DNA of 64,000 bases from Cavenderia fasciculata. Its lineage: Eukaryota; Evosea; Eumycetozoa; Acytosteliales; Cavenderiaceae. Below are positions 1 to 11,190 of the stretch, one piece after another. A program made the position numbers and the translations under genes. How positions within the stretch are numbered: the stretch's first letter is position 1; every line of letters starts with the position of its first letter. The stretch is taken from the NCBI RefSeq assembly GCF_000203815.1, contig NW_004457695.1, positions 1,734,054 to 1,798,053 of the forward strand, in the 5' to 3' direction. Below the pieces are notes generated by a model. That model saw only the letters and a list, made by a program, of their open reading frames with translations, was not told where the DNA came from and did not search any database.

Positions 1-654
1 CCGATATATAATTACTTGGATTTTTACAATAGAATGAATCAAATACTTGTATCACTGTTAACTATATATATATATATATATATCAATCAATTGTTAGAAT
101 CTCCATAATTGTCTACTATTCTATCTATCTATCTATCTATCTATTTGTTTAATCAAACATACTCTATAAGACCAATTTGTAATTTCATCAAATATTCTAC
201 TAACAGTTTTATCGTGAGTGTACAATTCAATCTGACCGGGACAATCAAATATGATATAGTGATCGGGTATCTTTGCAAGTTCCTCTTTTAACCAATCTAG
301 ATTCTTTTCCAGATACTCCATCGAGTAGAGTAAAGCACCGTTGGGTCCCAACTCTTCGTCTATCATTAGTTTCTCAAAATCGATCAAATCTCGTACATCG
401 ATCGTTGCTGTATATGGTATCGTCTCATTTGCTGGGTCCAAGTTTACAACTGCTACCTTTCTTCCTATAGATGCTAAGAATTGTGACATTCCATTACAAT
501 ATACTGTCTTTCCTAATAAATTTAAAACATCAACGTCAAGTTAGAAGAGAGAGGAAGAAGATATATATATCTCAATTGAAAAAGATAATAGAATAGATAA
601 GATTAGATACGTACCACTTCCTGGTGGACCTATAACTATTTGACCAAATGGCAT
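1..654 (-). CDS. gpn2: GPN-loop GTPase 2, N-terminal part (cut by window edge)
   Basis: GPN-loop GTPases help assemble and import RNA polymerase complexes. Read on the minus strand, three exons fit: 615-654, 163-512 and <1-61, with GTACGT and GTATGT donors, AG acceptors and matching phases. Exon 1 starts MPFGQIVIGPPGSG and joins exon 2 to complete the P-loop GPPGSGKT. Exon 2 carries VVNLDPAN, the GPN loop (LGPNGALLYSMEYL, the GPN2 form) and the G3 motif FDCPGQIEL. Exon 3 continues with a stretch like the LTAVHLVDSHYC region of GPN2 and runs off the left edge. The guanine-specificity motif and C-terminus lie outside. The GPN2 call over GPN1/GPN3 rests on the residues around the GPN motif. Confidence 0.92.
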
Positions 655-1055
655 TTCTATATCTATCTATCTGTATCTATCTCTAAAATAATAATATTAT
701 CTTTTTAATAAATGAACTTGTAAATGAAATGTTTCATTTTCATAGATCACACGAATCGAATATTATTTTCGTCAATAATATATTGATTAATATTATTCTA
801 GTTTAGTTTATAAAGTTTATGATGTTTTAAATTTATTATTATAACAAATTATGAATCACAATGCAAACATGTAATCATAATTTAATCGTCTTTTATCCAA
901 CCAACCAACTATTTCTTCCCTATCTATCTCTCATTTTTTGGTTGATAGTATATTGTTTGTTTGGGAGGGATTGGGGGGAAATCAATAATGGATGGATGGA
1001 TCGTATAGTGAAGTTGTTTGGGGGGAAGGTGTGTATCGTTCAATTGTGTTGTGTT
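655..1055. other. intergenic, GPN2 promoter side
   Basis: This stretch lies between the GPN2 start and the p24 stop codon, both on the minus strand. It is AT-rich with a CTAT microsatellite near 655-685 and an unusual G-rich tract at about 963-1030. No gene was seen; an open stretch at 861-1139 overlaps the p24 last exon and has no coding look. Confidence 0.6.
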
Positions 1056-2002
1056 TTAGACGAGTTTCTTTGCCTTGAAGAAAGACTTCAAATGTCTCAT
1101 TTGCCACATACCAGTGAGGACGAGAATGATAAGTTGTAAAACAGACCACCACATGACTCTGCTGTTGGTGCTTTCAGAGGTATTACGGAAAACAACTTCA
1201 CGTCCCTTTTGGTAACTTTGTTCCTTTCTAATTTGTGTAACTCTATCGTTTAATCTCTTTACTGAAATTTCAAGGTCTAAAATTTAAATAATAATAATAA
1301 TGGTTAGATCAAATCAATTGGTTATATAGTTGATTCTATTCTCTATTCTATTCTATTCTATTTACTATTTAAATGTTCAACCTTGGCAATTTCTTCGTAA
1401 TCATTGGCGTTGGCACCAACTTGAATATCTAAATGTAATCTCTGCATCAAAAGTGGTTAATATCCATTATTCTTATTATAGTGTCTGAATTGTCTATATC
1501 TATCTATCTATCTATCTATCTAACATACTGTCTTGACTTGTGGACCGAACCATTTTGATGGATTGGTTGAGACGCAAATCTTGTATTCACCTCCCATTGC
1601 TGTTTGGAAAGCGAATCTACCAGTTGAACCCATAGTCTTTGAAAGTACTTCACGCTTTTCTGGGTCAGTAACTAATACTGTCAATGCTATAAATATATAT
1701 AGATATAGATGTAATTGACATGTTAATATATGTATTTGACTGAGTCATCTTTCGTGTTGACCAATGAATTCATTCATCTTGTCTGCTTCTATGTTTCTGT
1801 ATGTACCTAAACCAGAGTTAACAACACCATTTTGTGGATTCATATCTTCCAAGGTGAACTTTCCTACCAAGAGAGTATCCTTTGGATTCTCTTCAATGTA
1901 ACACTTGACAACACCACCATTCAACTCCATGTAGAGTGATTGACAGCTTGTAAAGAGCAATGAAAGCAAAGCGAATAAAATGAGTGATTTACTGAACATC
2001 AT
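1056..2002 (-). CDS. p24/TMED family cargo receptor
   Basis: p24 proteins cycle between ER and Golgi and sort cargo into COPI/COPII vesicles. Four minus-strand exons fit: 1762-2002, 1529-1686, 1366-1441 and 1056-1276. The protein has a signal peptide (first about 22 residues), a GOLD domain with the conserved cysteine pair (VVKCYIEE and YKICVSTN), a heptad-rich stalk ([16 protein letters not shown] onward), then the signature [15 protein letters not shown] before a membrane helix and [14 protein letters not shown]. The last four residues KKLV are a dilysine COPI retrieval signal. Sequence around [10 protein letters not shown] is closest to the TMED9/TMED4 (alpha) class. The exon 1/2 join (ATTG|GTCAAC) is the weakest; the other joins agree in phase and homology. 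Confidence 0.9.
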
Positions 2003-2792
2003 TCTCCTTTTTTCTATATATAACGTCTATATAAATAACTATTAAACAAAAGAGAGAGTGGTAGATAGACAGAGATGAACCTCACTAGTATTTGAACATG
2101 GAGATGATCATCCATCAAAAACACAATTTTTTTTTTAATTTTTTTTTGACTCATCATCAAGTCCAACTTGTCTCTCAAAGTGGATGCATTGTCATTCCTA
2201 CAGGATAAATATATTTATAGGTATCATAGTAATATCAAACTGTGGATCCCCTCATATGGTGATCCTTTCGTGATAATTAATTAATTAATTAATTAATTAT
2301 CTTTCCATTTGAAATTGTCATCCACGAATCATCATGTCGTTTGCAGAATCCAAATAATAATCAATCATATATATGTTGAGTTCATATGATAGATATAGTG
2401 TATGTTTGTTTGTTTGTTATTGTTTGTTGGTATAAACTAATTGGCACGATTCGAATCATATGCATTTATTAATATTATCATTATTATCGTTTGTGTTGAT
2501 CTTTAGTATTTGTGTTGTTTTATCCTTTTTTGTAAACCTGTAATGATGATCTATTAGTATTAGTATACTTCTTGTTCATTGCATTATAAACAATCACATA
2601 CCATCATATCTAAGGGGTTTATAATCATTATACAAGTAAAAAAAAAAAGAGTGAAATGAAATGTTGTTGTTGTTGTTTAAGTTTGTTGATAGATACATCT
2701 ACTTTTGATGATCACTCATCGTCTATTGTTATTATTCTATCTCTCTATATATATATTATTATTACTATTACTATTATTGTTATTATTACTAT
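2003..2792. other. intergenic, p24 promoter and 3' flank of NDUFB3-like gene
   Basis: AT-rich, with an AATT repeat at about 2277-2300, TGTT runs near 2405 and 2660 and an A-run near 2640. A short less AT-rich patch at 2150-2340 may be 5' leader of the p24 gene. No gene was seen. Confidence 0.55.
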
Positions 2793-2957
2793 TTAGTGAT
2801 GAGCATCTTTGCTTGGTGAGATGACATCAGCTAAACCTTCAATGACACAATATGCAGTAAAGAGAACGACGGCTGGCTTGAAACCAGGCAAGATGTTGTT
2901 GAATGCTGGCTTGAATACCTTTGCGTTTCTCCAGTTGTTTATGCTACCAAATACCAT
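2793..2957 (-). CDS. NADH dehydrogenase (complex I) B12/NDUFB3-like subunit
   Basis: A single-exon 54-residue protein starting MVFGSINNWRNAKVFK and ending SPSKDAHH. It has the short N-terminal basic part with a WR motif, a PGFKP turn and one membrane helix (AVVLFTAYCVIEGL) followed by a charged, His-ending tail. NDUFB3/B12 accessory subunits of mitochondrial complex I share this plan: a WR-rich start, an F-x-G-(F/L)-K turn, a single helix ending in a glutamate, and a His-rich end. It is shorter than the roughly 98-residue human protein, as in many protists. The promoter region is shared with the divergent Alba gene. The family call is by pattern only; that the frame is coding is supported by its composition against very AT-rich flanks. 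Confidence 0.72.
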   Translation of the reverse strand: MVFGSINNWRNAKVFKPAFNNILPGFKPAVVLFTAYCVIEGLADVISPSKDAHH

Positions 2958-3800
2958 TCTATCTATCTAATCTGATCTATCTTTTGTTATATGTGTGTTG
3001 TGCTTGTTTGTAAAGATAATCAGATTAATATGACCGACTGAACAAAATGCTTTTTTCAATTTTTTTTGAATTTTTGCCGTTTTGTAGTTTTCTCAAACAA
3101 ACTGTAATTCTTCATGAATAGAATATATATCTACATATATTCAAATAATTAAATTAAACACAGATTAGGTCTATAATAAACTATTGGTTTTTAAAAACTC
3201 TAATAAAAAAAAAAAAGGTGGTTGGAAACATTTTAAAAATAATATTGTTTACCAAACTCTCTATTTTTATTGGAAAATAATATTTATTATTATTGGTGAA
3301 CAATTCCCCATCAAAGGAAAAGAAAAGAAAGAAGAATAAAACATTAGTATCCAACTATAATTTTAAATTTTAATGATTTATTATTTTTTAATTATTTACC
3401 AATAAATTGTAAAAAGTAGTGGTTTTGATATTTTTTCAATACCTGCTCCTTTTTAATTTAATTGGCCCGACATTTATATTATTATTATTGAACTTTGATT
3501 TATTTATTATTTATCAATCAATCACATATACATAATCAGCCAATATTCATTCTTCATCATATCGATTTAAATCAATCAATCAATCAATCAAATCAATCAA
3601 ATCAATATAGAAACAGTCCACCAATCAAATCGTAATCAGTCAATTTAGACTAGAGCAAAGTTCATTGATATACTCTCGTTCGTTCGATTAGATTCGACTC
3701 AATTATACAATATATCAGAACAACAACGATAGCAACTACAACAACAACAACAACAACAACTACACTCAAACCCCCCAACGCACTAGTAGTCCAGTCATCC
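2958..3800. other. divergent promoter region, NDUFB3-like / Alba
   Basis: 843 bases between two divergent genes. AT-rich, with CAAT/CAAAT repeats at about 3515-3605 and CAA repeats at about 3738-3765 just before the Alba start, which is typical of a dictyostelid leader. No coding sequence was seen. Confidence 0.6.
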
Positions 3801-4573
3801 ATGTCTGCAGCAGGTATGAACATATCGTCATCATATGACGAGATTAATAAGATCAGATCAGATCGGATAGATTATGTAACGACTCTATAGATTTGTCAAT
3901 ATGTACATACATACATACATACATACATGACCAACCCACTCAATTGCAACCACCCATCTTAATTAATGTAAAAAAGGCAGCCTTTTACTAATCTAATCTA
4001 TTCCTAATCTATAACTAAACCAAATTTGAAACTTTTGTCCAATATCAGTAATTGAATCTCCTCCTCCTCAACAAACCAATGGGTTGAATGGAAGTGATGG
4101 AGTCGTTCATACAACAGACATTGGTCGCAAAAACATAAAGATATCGTCAGACATTAGCAAGACTTTGTACTATTATGTGGATCTAACCGCCAGATTCCTA
4201 GATACTGAACAATTCATTGATATATCTGGTTTGGGTAAAGGTGAGTAGACCAGACCAAATATATATATTGACAGATACTAACCATATCGATCAATCAACA
4301 GCCGTTTCCAAAGTGGTGGCAACAATAGAAACTTTAAAATCCAAAGGTGTAGTCCAAGTTGAAAGTATGGAACAATCAATTAATTAACAATAGTATAACC
4401 AACTAATACGAATCTTTATATCTTCTAAAGAAATTCACACTGGACTAAACTCTAGTGTAGAACTTGTAGTTACAGTTTCAAAGGGACCTCTTCACACTGA
4501 ATATTTAAAGTCAATGGAAGAGAGAAAAGGAAAACCACATTCACCTTCTTCATCAAATGAGGATGATGATTAA
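3801..4573 (+). CDS. Alba-domain nucleic-acid-binding protein
   Basis: Alba-fold proteins bind RNA or DNA; eukaryotic ones act in mRNA storage, translation control or RNase P/MRP. Four exons fit: 3801-3813, 4049-4240, 4302-4364 and 4431-4573, giving 136 residues. The first coding exon is only 13 bases (M-S-A-A and one base of the next codon). The Alba domain covers about residues 30-105: KNIKISSDISKTLYYYVDL, then the helix with DISGLGKAVSKVVATIETLK, and a last strand near SSVELVVTVSKGP. The tail is basic then acidic (EDDD end). The plant-like spacing (LYYYVDLTARFL) suggests the short Alba class rather than RPP20/RPP25. All intron phases agree. Confidence 0.88.
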
Positions 4574-5041
4574 GCGTCATGAATGAATGAACAAAGAAAA
4601 AGAAAAAGAAAAAAGAAAAAAAAAACAACAACTTGTATATTGATAATATTAATATTAATTTAACCAAATCATCCCATCCATCCACCAATCCAACTCATCA
4701 ATCCAACTCATCTATTCACTTTTATATCAACATTTCAACATGTCATTTCAACTTTGATACAAAAAAAAAACAAAATTTGTAACAATTATAATATTGTATT
4801 TATCCAAAGAGTAGAATAATAATAATAATAATAGGCAACCACTTTCCACCATCAATCAAAATTATAGGCAATCATTTAAATTTAAAAATAATAAGAAACC
4901 ATCTCCATTGTAAATTTTAATCAAAAACAACAACAATCATATATATCCAAAACAATCCTTATGTTTTGAAATATAAATATAAATATAATAATAAATGTAT
5001 ATAACAAATGACACTCTCTCCCTTTTTTATAATAACATGTA

Positions 5042-5079
<38 letters not shown>

Positions 5080-5105
5080 CCAAACCATTATAAAATTTAT
5101 TGAAC
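4574..5105. other. convergent 3' flanks of Alba and COQ2 genes
   Basis: Very AT-rich with A-runs near 4590-4625 and 4755, and a long ATT repeat at about 5043-5080. This is the expected shared 3' flank of two convergent genes. No gene was seen. Confidence 0.6.
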
Positions 5106-6577
5106 TTAATCTAATAATTCTATTTGTTGTTGTTGATTTTCTTGTTCAACTTGTTGAAACAATTTAGCTATTATAATAGTTAACAAGAATAAAAGGGCAA
5201 ATGTACGATTGGAAATAAAGAATTTCATACATGATTGTGGACTATTGAAATCGACACTCAACATTTGATAGGCTAGGTGTGATGCACAGACAGCCGATCC
5301 AATATAATATTCCAAAGGCATAGATGATGCATATCCAGTTGCCAACATGGCAGCAACGGTCAATGCAGAGAATGCACTAAGAATGACTCTACTACGATCA
5401 CCAAATGCCAATGCGGTTGATTTTACACCAACCGAGACATCATCTTTTTTGTCCATATGAGCATAGATTGTATCATAAACCATTGTCCATGAAATACCAG
5501 CCAAATACAGTGGTAGTACAACCGACCAATCACAACTACCAACCACCGCAGAATATCCAACCAATGCACCCCAATTAAATGCCAATCCCAATACAAATTG
5601 TGGATAATAGGTAAATCTTTTCATAAATGGATACATAATTACAATTGGTACTGATGCCATTGCTAATATTATTCTAAAAACATAATAATAATAATAAAAG
5701 AGGTAAGATGATAATGATCTTTAGACCTTTGGGTTAATTTGAATTAATCAATCAATGATTCTTACGTATAATTATTAAAAGTTAAAAGTATACCAAAAGA
5801 GGTTAATAATTGAGCAGATAATAAAGCAAATGCTTGACGATGACTTAGAGCACTTGATGCCAATGGTCTAAGTTTGGTTCGTTCCACCTTTCTATCAAAC
5901 TTGTAATCGGCCATATCATTGATGACACATCCAGCCGATCTCATCATAAATGCACCGGCCGTAAACATGAGCATCAACTTTAGATCTGGTAAATGACCAG
6001 GGTCAGCAGCCAAAGCAGTACTCCATAAACATGGATAAAGTAACAATAGTGTACCAATAGGTTTATCCAATCTCGACAAAAATATATATGGTTGAATTGA
6101 TTTTGGTAATTTACTAATCCATTCTGGTGTTGTCGTTGATATAGTAGTTGTTGTATTTGTAGTTGTATTTGATGAAGTTGATAAATATCTATTATTATTA
6201 TTATTATAAAGTTGTGGTTGATTATTATTATTATTATTTACATGTATGATTGATCTTTCTTTTCTAGTTGCTATTAACAATGATGATTTGTTTTGATTTG
6301 TAAAGTCTCTAATTAAGCGACGATTGAAACAACTAGCAGAAGCAGTAGATGATAAAGACAAAGAAGTAGAAGACGAGAATAATGAAGTGAAATGTACTGC
6401 TGTTGCTGTTGCTGGTGTAGAACAACTAATATCTTTCTTTTGTTTTAAACTGTAGTCGAATCTATTTGTAGTAGCAGTAGTCGTAGTCGAGTATGAAGAT
6501 TGTGTTGATGATTGTGATTTTACCACAAAAGATGGTGCTACCAAACTGCGACACAATGATCGCGATACCACCAACAT
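5106..6577 (-). CDS. coq2: 4-hydroxybenzoate polyprenyltransferase, mitochondrial
   Basis: COQ2 attaches the polyprenyl chain to 4-hydroxybenzoate in ubiquinone synthesis, in the inner mitochondrial membrane. Two minus-strand exons: 5766-6577 and 5106-5673 (donor AC|GTAAGA), 459 residues. The first about 150 residues are a Ser/Thr/Asn-rich presequence, then SIQPYIFLSRLDKPIGTLLL opens the UbiA domain. The first Asp-rich motif is NDMADYKFDRKVERTKLRP and the second is DTIYAHMDKKDD, both intact and both needed for Mg-diphosphate binding in the UbiA family. Several membrane helices follow in exon 2. The presequence is much longer than in yeast or human because of low-complexity runs. COQ2 is preferred over other UbiA members by the motif context. 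Confidence 0.94.
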
Positions 6578-8572
6578 ATCTATCTATCTGTCTATCTGTC
6601 TATACCCTTTTGAAGAGACTAACAAAAGTAATAATAATAATAATATCTTTAAGGTCCTTCCTCCAATGAATGATCAATGTCGGCTAAAGTCATTGTAGTT
6701 TGTTTTATCCGACCGACTTTTAAAAAGACACAAAGATTTTTGTGTTTAGAGGTTTCCATTGCGTAATGCTGCTGCAGAATCACTTCAAAAGAACACGTTT
6801 CGATGATGATACGCGTCAAACAAATCATTTCTTTTTTTTTTTAGCCCTGGTAATAAATAATAACCAAAACTATGGTACCTAATATTCGAGAGACTTTTAA
6901 CTAAAATTGATTAATTGAGTTATAAATGAGAGACGAATGTTGGTATACACTCTGTGACAGTCCCAATGACCGACCCGATTTCTCCAGATTTTGGTGTTAG
7001 GGAAGACATGCTACGTCACCTCAAACTTAAAAATCGGTTTTTTACTTTGGTCTCAAGCTTGAGAATCTTGCAAGAAAAAATCAATGATTCATCGTTGGTT
7101 GTGGGGATGACAAAGCAAATTGTAATTGATTTTTTTGAAGTTAAGTTGCAAAAAGCGAGGAACAGGAAAAAAGATTGGAAGTTTTTTTTTTTTTTGTTCA
7201 TCTTTCTTTTTTGATATAGACAGACAGACACAGAGCATATAGCTTCATTACAGAGAGAGAAATAAGCAAACAAAGAGAGAAAAGCACATTCATCAGCAGA
7301 CACAGATTTGATTAAAGAAAAAGAGAGTAGGTTCTTCAATACATCAACCCACAACACTATAATGACAACAACAAACAAACACTGCAGTGTTAAAAAAAAA
7401 GAAGAAGAGCAACTTTTTGAAGGACTCACACAACAACAACAAAAACAAGCTTGTGGTGGGGGGTGAACCCAATCAAAAGAACAAACAACAACAAACAAAC
7501 AAACATCACGATCACATAGATACATATGTGGTAGTTGGCGATCACATTCTCTCTCTTTCTCTACTCATGGCTCACACACACACAGCAATGAAGAGATTCT
7601 ACTCAACTCCTCTCCTTTACTTCTTTCTATTATTATCACCAATATAACCATAAGCGTGGTTTAATAATAATAATAATAATAATAATTAATAATAAGCTGG
7701 CATGGCATCAGGCTACAACCAACAACCAACAACATCCATCTTCACTTTTGGTTTTATATTTTATCCAAGACGCGAAGAATCAAGTAATATAATATAAATA
7801 ATAGTACTATTATTATTTATTTCATTAAAAGGTACACTACCTACCTACCTACCAACCAACTTTGTTGGTACCCAGATAGAAGAGAGAGTGGGAAACACAT
7901 CTATCACACCACACAACACACTCACAGAGACACCATGCCACCTTCACCACGCACATTGTGAATCATCAATTCAAGTTTTATTTTGGTGATATTACAGATA
8001 GAAAAAAAAACACACATATATATATATATAATTTATATTTATGTGTTTGGTGTTGTGAAAACAACAAGAATAAAAGAAGAAGGAATTAAAAAAAGGAGGG
8101 GAGGTAGGATAGATAGATACATACAACACATACAACATTAGTAATAGTAGTAAAGTGATATATAGACATTTATATAAACCAACCAACTGAACAAATAATT
8201 ATAATAACAACATACATACATCGAACAATCCCAAAACATAAACAACCATACTGGAATATCACACCAAACCACCCACCATAAATATTTAGATTATTCTTTT
8301 TTTGGTTGTTGTTTGTTCTTGTTCTTCTTTTTTCTCTTTATTTATTAAACCGTTGTAACGGATAATAATACTACTCTAGTTTTGATCATCACACTCATTA
8401 CAATCAATCAATCAATTCTAATGTTTACTTTTACTTTGTTTTAAAATCAATTCACACTAACTAACTTTAAACTTTTTACCCCCTAATTTACTTTCTTTCT
8501 TTCTTTCTTTTAAAAAAAGAACAAAAACAAAAAGTCTCTCTTTTTCAATACAATACAATAACAACAACAACA
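6578..8572. other. 2-kb divergent region: COQ2 promoter and long bZIP leader
   Basis: Nothing here has a convincing gene. About 6640-7180 is less AT-rich; an 86-codon open frame at 6954-7214 runs into a T tract and is not accepted. From 7200 the plus strand becomes CA/GA-rich with GAGA, CAAC and CACA tracts, AAT repeats at 7662-7693, a TA run at about 8017-8030 and CTTT repeats at 8495-8510, ending in CAACAACAACAACA before the bZIP start. This fits a long 5' leader and promoter for a regulated gene. Confidence 0.5.
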
Positions 8573-10823
8573 ATGGAGGAGTTACCTATAGAGATAAACA
8601 TGGAGGCAATGACATCTAACAGCTTGTTTGATGTCAACTACTTTCTCGCTGATATTGGAGGTCTCCAACAACAACAACAACAACAACTAGACAACACTAG
8701 TACATTTATGGTCGACCACCACAATGGATGTGGTATTGCACAAGTTGATTCACAGCTCCAATTGGAACAATTCTACCTTCAACAACAGATGATGGATATG
8801 ACCAACAACAACAACAATAACAATGCTATTGGATGCATTGCTACATCGGCTACTCCACTTTCATCACATTCATCACCTATTGACTATGCTTCTGCATCTA
8901 GTCCTACCATTTCATATCCAAGTTCACCATCGATGGTTGTGCCAAATGGTCATTCTAGCCCATACGACTCTTCAATGAGTTCTTCACCTGAACATCATGG
9001 TACAAATAATAATAACAATAATATTGACGTAAATATGATGATGAATGGATTCATCTCAACTAACACCGATAATAATAATAATAACAATACAATTGTAATG
9101 GATGATAATACAGCAGCAGCTATACAACTCTTACAACAACAAGAGCAAGAACAACAACAACAACATACATCCATTTCATTTGCAATGAATAATGATGGTC
9201 TCAATAATAATAATAATAATAATAATGTACCAATCTATGAAGAATCATCAATTGATGATAAATTAAAGAGTATCTTTGATAGAAAGGGGTCTGTTGCTCC
9301 ATCCCTCTCCACCACCACCCCAACCACCAACACCATCACCTCTATCCCAGCACCAATCTATTACCAAGCCTATGACGACGATAGTTCATCGGGATCTGAA
9401 GGAGATGGTAGAAAAAAGAATAATAAGCGTCCAAATGATCAAACTCGTTTCCAAAATCGTATGTCAAATCAAAAGATGAAAGAAAGAATATATTAGTAGA
9501 ATATATTAATATTAACCATTTGTTTGTTTACTTTACTTTACTTTAGTTGTTCACCCATTGACAAGAGATGAATTATTCAAGATTAGTGGAAAGGAAGCTA
9601 TTCAAATTGAAGCACAATCAACTTCAACACCGGAAGAAGAACGATTGGTAAAGAAACAAAGAAGATTGATCAAGAATAGAGAGAGTGCTCAATTGTCGAG
9701 AATGAGAAAAAAGATTTTTATCGAAGACTTGGAAAAGAAGATTAGTGACTTGACAACTGAAAATGTTAGTCTTCGTGATGAAGTTTTGTATCTTCAAGGT
9801 ATCATTAAACAATTTGCTCACGCCAGTCCAAATCTATTGACTGAGGTACAACAACAACAACAAGCTCAGCAACAACAACAACAACATCAACAACATCAAT
9901 ATCAACTTAGACACAAGAATGTAAAGGCAGCAGGAGTTTGCCTACTTATTATAATCTTTTCCATTGGCATTTTCCTTAATCCACAGCCTTCGCAACCATC
10001 ATTTTCACTCACTTCTCCAACTTCATCTATTCCAAGAACCACCAGAGACATCTCTGCTTTGGAACAACCACACCTTTTAGACTCTTCTGCCACCTCTTCA
10101 TCTGCCATTGTCCCACAAGACGACACTTCTCTGTATATGTTGTCTCCTGGTCCGTTCACACCTTCCTCCTCGTCATTGCCTTCGTCTCCCCGTCAACATC
10201 ATGCCATCGGTGCAAATGATGAACTAAAGAGTCTAGTATTGACAAAGAAACGTCCTGCTGAACACTCGTCACCATCGTCTTCGTCGACAACAGGTGGTGT
10301 TGGTAGTGGTAGTGACACAGCAGCATCAGTTCCACATCACAAAAAACGTATTAGAATCTTGTCCAATCAAGATGGTGATGATGATGATCTTGTCGAAGTC
10401 GATAATAGTAGCCTTGTCTATAGTCACGATCCACTCTACAATCATAGAGTTGTAGCTGAATTGGCCTCTCCATCATCAGTCAATGGATTCTTTGAGACTC
10501 CACAACAACACTCTTCGTACATTGTTTGTAGTGATGCTCCACGTATCATTTCACAAAACATTACACAGACCACTGAATCCATTTTCAATTCCAACTCTTC
10601 GTCACCATTGAGTATTGGATTGTTGTTGCCAGCCGAGTCACTTGGTCTCAACGTCTCTGATGACCGTACCATCCTTGAAATCAGTTGTCTCGTCTCCAAC
10701 ATTCGTGTTTGGAATCCTGCAGCTGCCACTGCCGCCGTCGTCAATTCCATTTCTGAACCAGATTCTGTAGATATTCATCATCATCAACAACCACAACAAC
10801 AACTTATTATTCATTCACCATAA
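8573..10823 (+). CDS. membrane-tethered bZIP transcription factor (ATF6/bZIP28-like layout)
   Basis: Two exons, 8573-9458 (donor AATC|GTATGT) and 9547-10823, give 720 residues. Residues 1-330 are acidic and rich in Gln, Asn and Ser (likely activation region). The basic region is at about 331-351 with the bZIP signature N-x7-R (NRESAQLSRMRKK), followed by a leucine zipper to about 385. After a Gln/His-rich linker comes one hydrophobic segment, AGVCLLIIIFSIGIF (about 424-440), then about 280 residues of Ser/Pro-rich sequence. NRESAQLSR plus a downstream membrane helix is the plan of ATF6, CREB3 and plant bZIP17/28, ER stress sensors released by site-1/site-2 proteases. No certain site-1 site was recognised; RIRIL near residue 565 is the nearest. 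The bZIP is certain; ER location is inference. Confidence 0.9.
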
Positions 10824-11190
10824 ACTAAATAATCAATCAATAACAACAACCATAATAATAATAATTTTTTCCCTTTTCTTTTTAAAACAACAAAACCTTA
10901 AAAATTATATGTAATATTTTCAACAAACAAACAAACCAACCAACCAACCAAACTAGATAGACTATCTTTCAAAAATAAAAAACCCTTTTATTTAAAAACA
11001 ATCAATGTGATTTATTAATTAATTGTTTGATTTATAACAATTAATATAATTTAAATTGTGTTGTTGAAAAAAAAAAAAACGAACGAGACGAATCAAAATC
11101 GTTAAAAGTAAAGTATTTTTGTTTGTTTTAAAATACATTTCATACTCTGTTTGTTTTATTATTAATAGTTATAGTAGTTAGTAGTAAAAG
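10824..11190. other. intergenic, bZIP 3' flank and PINX1-like promoter
   Basis: AT-rich spacer with CCAA repeats at about 10925-10950 and an A-run at 11068-11080. No gene was seen. Confidence 0.55.

Noticed and set aside
2445-2465. tRNA T-loop-like GATTCGAATC
   Set aside because: No anticodon or acceptor stem around it.
6954-7214. 86-codon open frame MTVPMTDPISPDF and on
   Set aside because: Runs into a T tract, has no splice partner or recognisable family, and lies in a probable promoter; kept only as a note because its first 70 codons are not low complexity.
7016-7525. 169-codon open frame on the minus strand
   Set aside because: Cys/Phe/Leu runs are the reverse of CAA, AAG and GAGA tracts in the bZIP leader.
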